Source: an uncultured Bacilli bacterium
GTDB taxonomy: Bacteria > Bacillota_I > Bacilli_A > RF39 > UBA660
Reading direction: 5' to 3'
DNA: 9,267 nucleotides
Assembly: GCA_934130265.1 (NCBI GenBank)
Contig: CAKOYC010000035.1
Location: 1-9,267 of the forward strand
The notes below the pieces were generated by a model. That model was not told where the DNA came from. It did no database searches and saw nothing but the letters and a program-made list of their open reading frames with translations. How positions within the stretch are numbered: the first letter of the stretch is position 1; each line of letters begins with the position of its first letter. This document shows, one piece after another, positions 1 through 5,270 of the stretch. A program made the position numbers and the translations under genes.

Positions 1-318
1 GAACTAGAAAAACTAAAACTGAATGATGAATTTAATGCTTACTATGATTATGAAGCGGTTATCAGAAAAGAGAAAAATTCTGAATATGCCAGTGGAAGAG
101 ATGATGGATTAGCCGAGGGCAAAAGCTTGGGACTAGCTGAAGGTAAAAGTTTGGGACTAGCAGAAGGTAAAAGCTTGGGACTAGTAGAAGGTGAAAAAAC
201 TGGTGCTAATAAAGAAAAACTAGCTATAGCAAAAATAATGATTCAAGGAAAAGAATCATTAGATAAAATAATGAAGTATACTGGTTTAAGTAAAAAAGAG
301 CTTACTATGTTACTATAA
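1..318 (+). CDS. C-terminal end of a probable Rpn-family recombination-promoting nuclease / PD-(D/E)XK transposase-like protein (5' partial)
   Basis: The reading frame is open from base 1 and ends at TAA 316-318, so the start and catalytic domain lie upstream of the window. The visible 105 residues have the tail layout common in Rpn/PD-(D/E)XK 'putative transposase' proteins. A stretch reading YYDYEAVIRKEKNSEYASGR is followed by Gly/Glu-rich octapeptide repeats (GLAEGKSL), then by a helical end with an IAKIMIQ segment and the pattern LDKIMKYTGLSKKEL, which resembles a small helix-turn-helix. Family members are nucleases linked to RecA-independent recombination and often occur in many copies per genome. 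The catalytic residues cannot be checked here. A TTG at 127 lies inside the repeat and is not a credible start. The assignment rests on the tail pattern alone; another protein with an EG-repeat tail is possible. Confidence 0.62.
   Translation, partial: ELEKLKLNDEFNAYYDYEAVIRKEKNSEYASGRDDGLAEGKSLGLAEGKSLGLAEGKSLGLVEGEKTGANKEKLAIAKIMIQGKESLDKIMKYTGLSKKELTMLL
106..201 (+). repeat. Four tandem 24-bp in-frame repeats encoding GLAEGKSL
   Basis: Units lie at 106-129, 130-153, 154-177 and 178-201. The first three encode GLAEGKSL exactly and differ only at synonymous or near-synonymous positions (for example GCC/GCT/GCA for Ala). The fourth has degenerated to GLVEGEKT. The unit keeps the frame, so copy-number change by slippage would lengthen or shorten the linker without breaking the protein. 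Confidence 0.9.
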
Positions 319-344
319 TTATTTTAATCAATAATATATGAAAT

Positions 345-370
345 AAAGTCTAAAGATAGACTTTTTCTTT
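345..370 (+). terminator. Rho-independent terminator after the Rpn-like gene
   Basis: A perfect 8-bp stem AAAGTCTA (345-352) / TAGACTTT (357-364) with loop AAGA is followed by a T-rich tail (362-370). It lies 26 bases after the stop codon and insulates the upstream gene from the spoVA operon. Confidence 0.75.
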
Positions 371-379
371 TGATAAAAA

Positions 380-409
380 TGTATATAAAAAAAAAAACTA
401 CTCATACTA
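380..409 (+). promoter_or_regulatory. Candidate forespore SigG-type promoter of the spoVA operon
   Basis: TGTATA (380-385) and CATACTA (403-409) are separated by 17 bp. The established SigG consensus in Bacillus is close to TGAATA, 17-18 bp, CATACTA, so the -10 element matches fully and the -35 differs at one base. SigF also uses a GTATA-like -35. Transcription would begin about 414-417, just at or before the ribosome binding site GGTGA (415-419), giving a very short leader. The position directly before a gene known to be SigG-dependent in B. subtilis supports the call. There is no experimental evidence in this organism. Confidence 0.62.
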
Positions 410-424
410 TTATTGGTGAATAAT

Positions 425-868
425 ATGAAAGAAAAGAAATATCAAAGAATAGTTGAAAGACATAAACCTAAAGAAGAAAGAGCTAAATTTGCTTTAATTG
501 CATTTATAGTTGGTGGCTTAGTAGGAGTACTTGGGGAAGGATTAATTTGTTTTTATGTGAAAATATTATCAATCTCTAGAAGTGATGCTTCAACTTATAT
601 GATAGTAACACTAATATTTATAGCATCTTTATTAACAGCTCTTGGTGTGTTTGATAATCTTGTTAAGAAAGCTAAGTGTGGACTACTTATTCCTATAACT
701 GGTTTTGCTCACTCTATGACAAGTGCTGCTATTGATTATAAGAAAGAAGGACCAATCTATGGAATAGGTAGTAATATCTTTAAACTAGCTGGTTCTGTTA
801 TTCTTTATGGAATAGTATCATCTTGGTTATTTGGAATGATTCGTTATGGAATAGAGGTGTTAAAATGA
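425..868 (+). CDS. spoVAC: Stage V sporulation protein AC (SpoVAC)
   Basis: SpoVAC is an inner-membrane subunit of the SpoVA channel, which moves Ca-dipicolinic acid into the developing spore and releases it at germination. B. subtilis SpoVAC has been shown to act as a mechanosensitive channel. The 147-residue product has the family's usual length of about 150. It starts with a charged cytosolic segment (1-20), followed by hydrophobic segments at about 21-45, 56-77 and 113-137. The family hallmark LIPITGFAHS lies at 88-97, and IGSNIFKLAG at 114-123. ATG 425 was chosen because GGTGA (415-419) is a ribosome binding site 5 nt before it. TTG 413 is in frame, but it lies only 4 bases after the -10 element, before the likely transcription start. 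The stop TGA overlaps the spoVAD start by 4 bases (ATGA), indicating translational coupling. Confidence 0.93.
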   Translation: MKEKKYQRIVERHKPKEERAKFALIAFIVGGLVGVLGEGLICFYVKILSISRSDASTYMIVTLIFIASLLTALGVFDNLVKKAKCGLLIPITGFAHSMTSAAIDYKKEGPIYGIGSNIFKLAGSVILYGIVSSWLFGMIRYGIEVLK

Positions 869-1860
869 TTTTTAAGTTTAAGAATGTTTATGTAGATAAT
901 GCTGCTACCGTAGCAGGTCCTTATGAAGCGAAAGGACCACTTAGTAATTATTTTGATAAACGTTATAAGAAAGATTTATATTGCGGTGAAAAGTCTTTTG
1001 AACAAGCAGAGGTGAAATTATTAGAAGAGAGTTTGAAACTAGTATTAAAGAAATCAAATCTAAAAGAATCTGATATTGATATAGTAATAGCTGGTGACTT
1101 ATTAAATCAAATAACTTCATCTTGTTATTCTAGTCTAGATATGAATAGCCCTTTTCTTGGAATATATAGTGCATGTGCAACTAGTGCTGAAGGAATATTA
1201 ATTGCAGCATCACTAATCGATGGTGGTTTTATTAATAATGCCATTGCTGCTACCTCATCACATAATATGTCTAGTGAAAAACAATTTAGAAATCCAACTG
1301 AGTATGGAGCTCCTAAACCAAAGACGGCTACTTTTACAGCAACAGGAGGAGCTAGTATTTTGCTTACTAATAAACCTAGTAAAGTAAGAGTAAGTGAAGG
1401 AGTAATTGGTACTATTGTTGATTATAACCAAAAAGATCCGTTAAACATGGGAGCTGCTATGGCAGGAGCTGCTGCTCATACTTTGAATGACTATTTTAAG
1501 AATAGTGAGTATTCCCCTAAAGACTTTGACTTAATTGTAACAGGAGACCTAGGAGTATATGGTAAAGAAATATTAAAAGACTTTATGAAGGAAGAATATA
1601 AGATAGAGTTAGGTAATAACTATAATGATTGTGGTGTAATACTATATGACTTAGAAAAACAAAAAGATGTCATGGCTGGAGGTAGTGGACCAGTTTGTAG
1701 TGCTTTAGTTACCTATTCTAAAATATTAAAAGACTTAAATGAAGGCGTTTATAAAAGAGTCTTGTTAGTAGCAACTGGTGCTTTATTTTCTCCCACCTTT
1801 GTCTATCAAAAGAAACCAATTTTATCTATAGCACATTTAGTATGTTTGGAGGCGATTTAA
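865..1860 (+). CDS. spoVAD: Stage V sporulation protein AD (SpoVAD), dipicolinic-acid-binding thiolase-fold protein
   Basis: SpoVAD is the soluble, membrane-associated SpoVA component. In B. subtilis it binds dipicolinic acid and is essential for its uptake into the forespore. The fold is that of thiolase/ketoacyl-synthase enzymes. The 331 residues compare with about 338 in B. subtilis. Visible marks are TVAGPYEAKGPL at 15-26, GDLLNQ at 77-82, the thiolase-like Cys motif SACATSAEG with Cys104, SSHNMSSEKQFR at 131-142, EYGAPKPKTATFTATGG at 146-162, and a C-terminal GGSGPVCSA segment. ATG 865 overlaps the spoVAC stop and follows GAGGTG (854-859). The frame extends upstream to a TTG at 823, but those residues would lie inside spoVAC and lack family similarity. 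The gene ends at the base before spoVAE starts. Confidence 0.95.
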   Translation: MIFKFKNVYVDNAATVAGPYEAKGPLSNYFDKRYKKDLYCGEKSFEQAEVKLLEESLKLVLKKSNLKESDIDIVIAGDLLNQITSSCYSSLDMNSPFLGIYSACATSAEGILIAASLIDGGFINNAIAATSSHNMSSEKQFRNPTEYGAPKPKTATFTATGGASILLTNKPSKVRVSEGVIGTIVDYNQKDPLNMGAAMAGAAAHTLNDYFKNSEYSPKDFDLIVTGDLGVYGKEILKDFMKEEYKIELGNNYNDCGVILYDLEKQKDVMAGGSGPVCSALVTYSKILKDLNEGVYKRVLLVATGALFSPTFVYQKKPILSIAHLVCLEAI

Positions 1861-2211
1861 ATGTATTTTATATATTCATTCTTATTTTGTGGAACTATCT
1901 GTTTATTAGCAGAACTTATCCTTGATAATACTAAATTAACACCAGGACATATAACAAGTATCTTTGTAGTTGTTGGAGCAGCTTTAGATGCTTTTGGAAT
2001 CTATGACTTTTTTATAGCTACTTGTGGAGGAGGAACACTAGTACCAATCACTTCCTTTGGACACTCTCTTATTCATGGAGCATTAGCAAAAGCAGAAACC
2101 TTTGGATTTTTAGGATTATTAATGGGAATGTTTGATCTTACAGCATCAGGAATAACATCCGCAATAATCTTTTCCTTTATATTTACTTTATTTTTTAAAG
2201 CTAAAGATTAA
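1861..2211 (+). CDS. spoVAE: Stage V sporulation protein AE (SpoVAEb type)
   Basis: This is a small integral membrane subunit of the SpoVA dipicolinic-acid channel, paralogous to SpoVAC. The 116-residue product has hydrophobic segments at about 2-21, 30-50 and 82-112. The family signature is present as LVPITSFGHSL (60-70), matching PITGFAHS in SpoVAC, with CGGG just before it. ATG 1861 follows the spoVAD stop with no gap. GGAGG at 1848-1852, inside the spoVAD end, is the ribosome binding site. Only spoVAC-AD-AE are present, as in many clostridia; the Bacillus genes spoVAA, AB and AF are not in this window. The operon order and the short length match the SpoVAEb group rather than SpoVAEa. Confidence 0.93.
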   Translation: MYFIYSFLFCGTICLLAELILDNTKLTPGHITSIFVVVGAALDAFGIYDFFIATCGGGTLVPITSFGHSLIHGALAKAETFGFLGLLMGMFDLTASGITSAIIFSFIFTLFFKAKD

Positions 2212-2236
2212 AAAAAATTAATTTATTGTAAATAAT

Positions 2237-2274
2237 ATAGATAAGGAGGTACTTATGCTAACTTATCTATTTTT
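2237..2274 (+). promoter_or_regulatory. Inverted repeat enclosing the ribosome binding site and start codon of the secreted-protein gene
   Basis: A perfect 9-bp inverted repeat, ATAGATAAG (2237-2245) and CTTATCTAT (2262-2270), is followed by TTTT. The 16-base loop contains most of the ribosome binding site (AAGGAGGT, 2243-2250) and the ATG (2255-2257). A smaller alternative hairpin is possible: ATAAG (2241-2245) with CTTAT (2252-2256), with GAGGTA in the loop. The arrangement could dampen translation, act as a weak terminator for the spoVA transcript, or be a protein-binding palindrome. The stem has only two G/C pairs, so stability is modest. Confidence 0.45.
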
Positions 2275-3223
2275 ATGTTTATTTATTACTAATGTTTATG
2301 CAGAAACAGTAGAAACTCCCTATCTAGTAGCAGATACTTCTACTGATAAGACAAGAGAAATAATGAAAGAAGAAGATTTATACTATTTAAGAAAAGAAGG
2401 GGAGATTAGTAATAATTACTATAGTAGTAAACCAGATGACTATGATACTAAAACAGATATGTTTATCTACGATAAGTATAGTAGCTATACAACTAAAGAG
2501 ATAAATAGTCCTAATTACTTAAAAGAAGAGATAACGTACTATCATTATTTAGAACTAGAAAAAATTAATTATCTAAAAGTATTAACTAGTAGTAATATAA
2601 CTATTTTAGATATAAAACTTAATAATAATATTATTAAATCTAATAATAATACTTATTACTTTAATAAAAGTAAGATAGAAGATAGTATTTTAGAAATAAA
2701 ATTAATGGTATTAGAAAACTCTAATGATAATTATTTATTAATAGAAAATAATGACGTTTATCTAAAAGGAAAAATAAAATTAAAAGAAAAAGGGGTAGTA
2801 ACTAAGAAGATAAGATTAATTAACTATTTAACTAGACTAAAAATGAATAATAAAGTAAAAGTTACTACTAATTATAATGATTTACCCTATTATAGATTAC
2901 TAAAGAAAGAAAAGTTATATAGGTATAGAAGAAAATTATATAAATATAAAAAGAATGATACATTATTAACTAGTAATAGAGTTTTGGATGGATATAAAGT
3001 AGATAGAGTAGAAAAGATAAATAAAATATATCGAAAAGAAGTATTTACTTTCTATGATAATATTAAACTGGATTATTTAGATTGGGATAAGATTTTAGTA
3101 AGTTCAACCATACCTTTGAAAGAGTTAAAACTATATAAGAGTAAAGAGTGTGGGAAAATGAAATTAAAGCTAGTATATAAAACTTTTAGTTATCTAAAAG
3201 ATATAGACTTTACATGTTCTTAA
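2255..3223 (+). CDS. Unrecognised secreted protein between the spoVA operon and a sporulation-type sigma gene
   Basis: I do not recognise this 322-residue protein. It begins with a short hydrophobic segment (about 2-13) and a signal-peptidase-like site VYA|ET after residue 16. The N-region has no positive charge, and there is no lipobox. The mature part is very rich in Lys, Tyr, Asn, Leu and Ile, has no further membrane segment, and has a basic Lys/Arg/Tyr-rich stretch at about 209-235. Two Cys in the mature part, Cys299 and Cys321 (next to last residue), could form a disulfide. The consensus ribosome binding site AAGGAGGT (2243-2250) supports ATG 2255. It lies 43 bases after spoVAE with no clear promoter between, so cotranscription with spoVA is plausible. 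If expressed in the forespore it could be exported across the inner forespore membrane; that is inference. Translation into a sensible signal peptide and the strong ribosome site make it a real gene. Confidence 0.72.
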   Translation: MLTYLFLCLFITNVYAETVETPYLVADTSTDKTREIMKEEDLYYLRKEGEISNNYYSSKPDDYDTKTDMFIYDKYSSYTTKEINSPNYLKEEITYYHYLELEKINYLKVLTSSNITILDIKLNNNIIKSNNNTYYFNKSKIEDSILEIKLMVLENSNDNYLLIENNDVYLKGKIKLKEKGVVTKKIRLINYLTRLKMNNKVKVTTNYNDLPYYRLLKKEKLYRYRRKLYKYKKNDTLLTSNRVLDGYKVDRVEKINKIYRKEVFTFYDNIKLDYLDWDKILVSSTIPLKELKLYKSKECGKMKLKLVYKTFSYLKDIDFTCS

Positions 3224-3253
3224 GAAAAAGAAATTCTACTTTTGTCGAATGAA

Positions 3254-3282
3254 TTGTCTTTTAAAAAAAATATAAGTATTCT
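3254..3282 (+). promoter_or_regulatory. Weak candidate vegetative-type promoter before the sigma factor gene
   Basis: TTGTCT (3254-3259) and TATTCT (3277-3282) are separated by 17 bp, each with two mismatches from the housekeeping consensus. I see no CATnnTA element for SigG and no clear SigF -10 in the 78-base gap. The sigma gene may instead be read from upstream. Confidence 0.25.
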
Positions 3283-3301
3283 TTAAGGGAAAGGAGGAGG
3301 T

Positions 3302-3949
3302 ATGGACGAGTTACTCTTAAAGTATGATAAGTTAATCTATATGATGGCTAATAAATATAAAAATTATGCTAGTATAGATGATCTTTATCAAGCAGGATGT
3401 ATTGGACTAAAAGAAGCATTAACTCATTATGATAAAAGTAAAGGAAGTGATTTAACTAGTTATATTTGTCTTTATATTAAAGGAGAGATGCTAAAAGAAG
3501 TCAGTAATAGTAGAGAAATAAGAGTAGGATATGATGTTTATAACTTTTCAAAGAAAGTAAAGGAGGCAAGAGATTATTTAACTCAAGAGTTTGGAAGAGA
3601 AGCAACTACTTATGAAGTAGCTTACTATATGAATGAGAATATAAAAAAGATAGAGATGGTTGATAGAGTAAGTATGCCAGTTTATCATTTAGATGATAGA
3701 AATGATGATAATTTATCCTTATATGATAAAGTTAGTTATGTAGAAAAAGCCTATGATACTGATATCTTAGATTTAAAAAGTGCTTGTGATAAACTTAATT
3801 CTTATGAGAAAAGTTTAATCAATAATAGGTACTATCTTGATAAAACACAACAAGAAGTAGCAGAAAGTCTTGGTATTAGTCAAGTAAAAGTAAGTAGAGA
3901 GGAGAAGAAGATTTTGGAAAAGTTAAGGGTTAGTTTAACGAGTAATTAA
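3302..3949 (+). CDS. Sporulation-type RNA polymerase sigma factor, SigF/SigG-like
   Basis: This is a sigma-70 family alternative sigma factor that would direct RNA polymerase to a specific promoter set. Over 215 residues it shows region 2.1 (about 5-22), region 2.2 DDLYQAGCIGLKEA at 26-39, region 2.3/2.4 at 42-68, and region 3 starting REIRVGYDVYNFSKKVKEAR at 71-90, with the FGRE...TTYEVAYYM helix to 110. A divergent linker follows (111-155), then region 4 from 155, with the -35-binding helix-turn-helix KTQQEVAESLGISQVKVSRE at 181-200. The KTQ-EVAE-LGISQ--VSR pattern is typical of SigF and SigG. B. subtilis SigF and SigG are about 255-260 residues, so this one is shorter, mainly at the N-terminus. 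VSREEK replaces the usual VSRLEK. A very strong ribosome site (AAGGAGGAGG, 3291-3300) precedes ATG 3302. No anti-sigma gene (spoIIAB) lies beside it. Which of SigF or SigG it represents cannot be settled here. Confidence 0.85.
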   Translation: MDELLLKYDKLIYMMANKYKNYASIDDLYQAGCIGLKEALTHYDKSKGSDLTSYICLYIKGEMLKEVSNSREIRVGYDVYNFSKKVKEARDYLTQEFGREATTYEVAYYMNENIKKIEMVDRVSMPVYHLDDRNDDNLSLYDKVSYVEKAYDTDILDLKSACDKLNSYEKSLINNRYYLDKTQQEVAESLGISQVKVSREEKKILEKLRVSLTSN

Positions 3950-3978
3950 TTTACATCTATTGGTAGAAATGATATAAT
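3950..3978 (+). promoter_or_regulatory. Consensus housekeeping promoter of the kinase cassette
   Basis: TTTACA (3950-3955), a 17-bp spacer and a perfect TATAAT (3973-3978) start at the base after the sigma gene's stop codon. Transcription would begin near 3985, giving a leader of only about 15-20 bases. The cassette is therefore expressed apart from the sporulation genes. Confidence 0.72.
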
Positions 3979-4001
3979 TTCATTAAGAAATGAGAGATGT
4001 A
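3952..4001 (+). repeat. Inverted repeat flanking the cassette promoter
   Basis: TACATCT (3952-3958) overlaps the -35 element, and its exact reverse complement AGATGTA (3995-4001) overlaps the ribosome binding and start region, 36 bases apart. A smaller stem GAAAT (3966-3970) / ATTTC (3977-3981) spans the -10. The arms could be two operator half-sites bridged by looping, or chance in AT-rich DNA. Confidence 0.35.
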
Positions 4002-4002
4002 T

Positions 4003-4233
4003 ATGGATAAAGATTATCAAATGATAGATCATTCTATTAAGATAAATAAAGAAGAATTACCTAAACTATTGCAAAATATAATTAAAGATTTAGAAAAATA
4101 TGATAAGGAAGGTAATATGGAAATGTATGATGGACTTTATGAAGGATTAGAATCATTTTCAAAATCATTTCTATTATCAGGTGAAATAACAAATAGTCAA
4201 TTTGAAACAATATTAAAAAAATACAGGGGTTAG
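4003..4233 (+). CDS. Small acidic helical protein of unknown function, partner gene of the HipA-like kinase
   Basis: The product is 76 residues from ATG 4003, or 78 from ATG 3997. ATG 4003 is preferred because GAGAG (3992-3996) sits 6 nt before it, whereas it directly abuts 3997. I recognise no family. The sequence looks helical and amphipathic, with a Glu/Asp/Lys-rich middle (LPKLLQNIIKDLEKYDKEG) and a hydrophobic patch near SFSKSFLLSGEIT. It has no obvious helix-turn-helix, signal peptide or membrane segment. The stop TAG is 2 bases before the kinase ATG, so the two are translationally coupled. The promoter-proximal position of a small gene before a toxin-like kinase resembles antitoxin-first toxin-antitoxin operons. 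That role is inferred from position only. Confidence 0.7.
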   Translation: MDKDYQMIDHSIKINKEELPKLLQNIIKDLEKYDKEGNMEMYDGLYEGLESFSKSFLLSGEITNSQFETILKKYRG

Positions 4234-4235
4234 TT

Positions 4236-5183
4236 ATGAAAATAAAAGATTTTAATAATTGTACTGAAAATATGTTAACTTATGGAGGACATGCTGGTGC
4301 TAAATTAGGAATTATTATAGATGGAGAAAATTGGTTTTTAAAATTTCCAAAGTCGACTAGGACTTTAAGAAAAAAGGTTGATATGTCTTATTCTACATCA
4401 CCACTATCAGAATATATTGGTTCTCATATATATGAATCTATTGATATTCCAGTGCATAAGACAATGTTAGGGGTAAGAGATAATAAACTAGTAGTTGCTT
4501 GTAAAGACTTTAGAAATGATATAAGTAAGATTATCTTTGAAGATTATAATTCCATTTATAATATTTATGTTTCTGGGTTGGATGAGAAGCTTTCTTCTAT
4601 TACCTCAAGTTCTAATCATACAGTAGATTTGAACGAAATAATGATTATTATGGAAAATAATCCGCGATTTATTAACACTAAAGGCTTGAAAGATAGATTC
4701 TGGGATATGTTTATTGTTGATGCTTTAATAGGAAATAATGATAGAAATAATGGAAACTGGGGAGTATTAATAAATAATGATACTAAGAAGACTGAGATAG
4801 CTCCTGTTTTTGATAATGGTGCTTCTTTTGGAAATAATACTGATGATTTAAAGATTGAAAAAATACTAAGTGATAAGGAAAGGTTTAAAAATAGTGCTTA
4901 TCTTTCAAGAATATGTGCTTTTTCTATTAATGATAAAATAATAAATCCATTTAAATATATAGAAAGCTTAGAAAATGATGAATGTAATAAAGCATTATTA
5001 AGAATAGTACCTAAAATAGACCTTTCAAAGATATATGATATTATTAATGATATTCCAAATGAATATGAAGGAATAAAAGTAATAAGTGATATTAGAAAGA
5101 AATATTATTTTGAGTGTATTAAGTATCGTTATGAAAACTCCTTATATAAAACATATTTAGAATTATTAGAGAAAAACAAATAA
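4236..5183 (+). CDS. HipA/CtkA-like Ser/Thr protein kinase lacking the HipA N-terminal domain
   Basis: HipA-fold kinases phosphorylate Ser/Thr residues; E. coli HipA modifies glutamyl-tRNA synthetase and halts growth, and H. pylori CtkA is a stand-alone member. The 315 residues cover only the kinase body, close to CtkA (about 325) and shorter than HipA (about 440). Visible marks are a Gly-rich loop YGGHAGAKLG at 16-25, the probable ATP-binding Lys36 in WFLKFPK, SEYIGSHIYES at 58-68, the catalytic loop GNNDRNNGNWG at 166-176 with Asp169 and Asn174, and the metal-binding VFDNGASF at 191-198 with Asp193. All key residues look intact, so the enzyme is probably active. The ribosome site is weak (AGGGG about 4225-4229), which fits coupling to the upstream small gene. 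There is no HipB-type DNA-binding gene beside it. The substrate is unknown; toxin, defence or signalling roles remain open. Confidence 0.82.
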   Translation: MKIKDFNNCTENMLTYGGHAGAKLGIIIDGENWFLKFPKSTRTLRKKVDMSYSTSPLSEYIGSHIYESIDIPVHKTMLGVRDNKLVVACKDFRNDISKIIFEDYNSIYNIYVSGLDEKLSSITSSSNHTVDLNEIMIIMENNPRFINTKGLKDRFWDMFIVDALIGNNDRNNGNWGVLINNDTKKTEIAPVFDNGASFGNNTDDLKIEKILSDKERFKNSAYLSRICAFSINDKIINPFKYIESLENDECNKALLRIVPKIDLSKIYDIINDIPNEYEGIKVISDIRKKYYFECIKYRYENSLYKTYLELLEKNK

Positions 5184-5210
5184 AGTAGAATCTTTTTGTT
5201 TTTTTCTTTT
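5172..5210 (+). terminator. Weak A/T hairpin terminator candidate after the kinase gene
   Basis: AAAAACAAA (5172-5180, the last codons of the kinase gene) can pair with TTTGTTTTT (5195-5203) across a 14-base loop, followed by TTCTTTT. The stem is almost all A-T and the tail is T-rich. It could end the cassette transcript before the ABC promoter, but stability is low. Confidence 0.35.
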
Positions 5211-5227
5211 TGTAACTTAGTTGTAAC
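5210..5227 (+). promoter_or_regulatory. Direct repeat TTGTAAC-N4-TTGTAAC, candidate response-regulator binding site
   Basis: Two identical heptamers (5210-5216 and 5221-5227) are 11 bp apart, one helical turn, so both lie on the same DNA face. Tandem half-sites with this period are typical for OmpR/PhoB-family dimers, and such a regulator is encoded at 8574-9230. The upstream copy overlaps the -35 position and the downstream copy lies in the spacer of the ABC promoter, so either activation through a poor -35 or repression is possible. Confidence 0.55.
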
Positions 5228-5239
5228 TTTAGCTATAAT
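5210..5239 (+). promoter_or_regulatory. Promoter of the ABC transporter operon
   Basis: A perfect TATAAT (5234-5239) is preceded at 18 bp by TTGTAA (5210-5215), which matches the -35 consensus TTGACA at four of six positions. Transcription would start about 5246, leaving a 25-base leader with AGGA (5260-5263) before ATG 5271. The strong -10 with an imperfect -35 fits an activator-dependent promoter. Confidence 0.65.
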
Positions 5240-5270
5240 ATATTACTTATAAGAAATGTAGGAATTATTT

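Noticed and set aside
106..201. CRISPR-like or intergenic tandem repeat
   Set aside because: The units are contiguous without spacers and keep the reading frame of a protein.
413..424. TTG start for spoVAC
   Set aside because: It lies only 4 bases after the candidate -10 element, before the likely transcription start, and it overlaps the ribosome site that serves ATG 425.
823..864. Upstream TTG extension of spoVAD
   Set aside because: It is inside spoVAC, lacks a ribosome site and lacks family similarity. ATG 865 has GAGGTG and the ATGA overlap.
3224..3301. Terminator between the secreted-protein gene and the sigma gene
   Set aside because: Only short palindromes such as TTCTTAAGAA and A-runs are present; no stem followed by a T-tail.
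4003..5183. HipBST or HipBA toxin-antitoxin system in the strict sense
   Set aside because: No helix-turn-helix HipB gene is seen, and the small gene does not look like the HipA N-terminal subdomain I would expect of HipS. Only the kinase body is shared.
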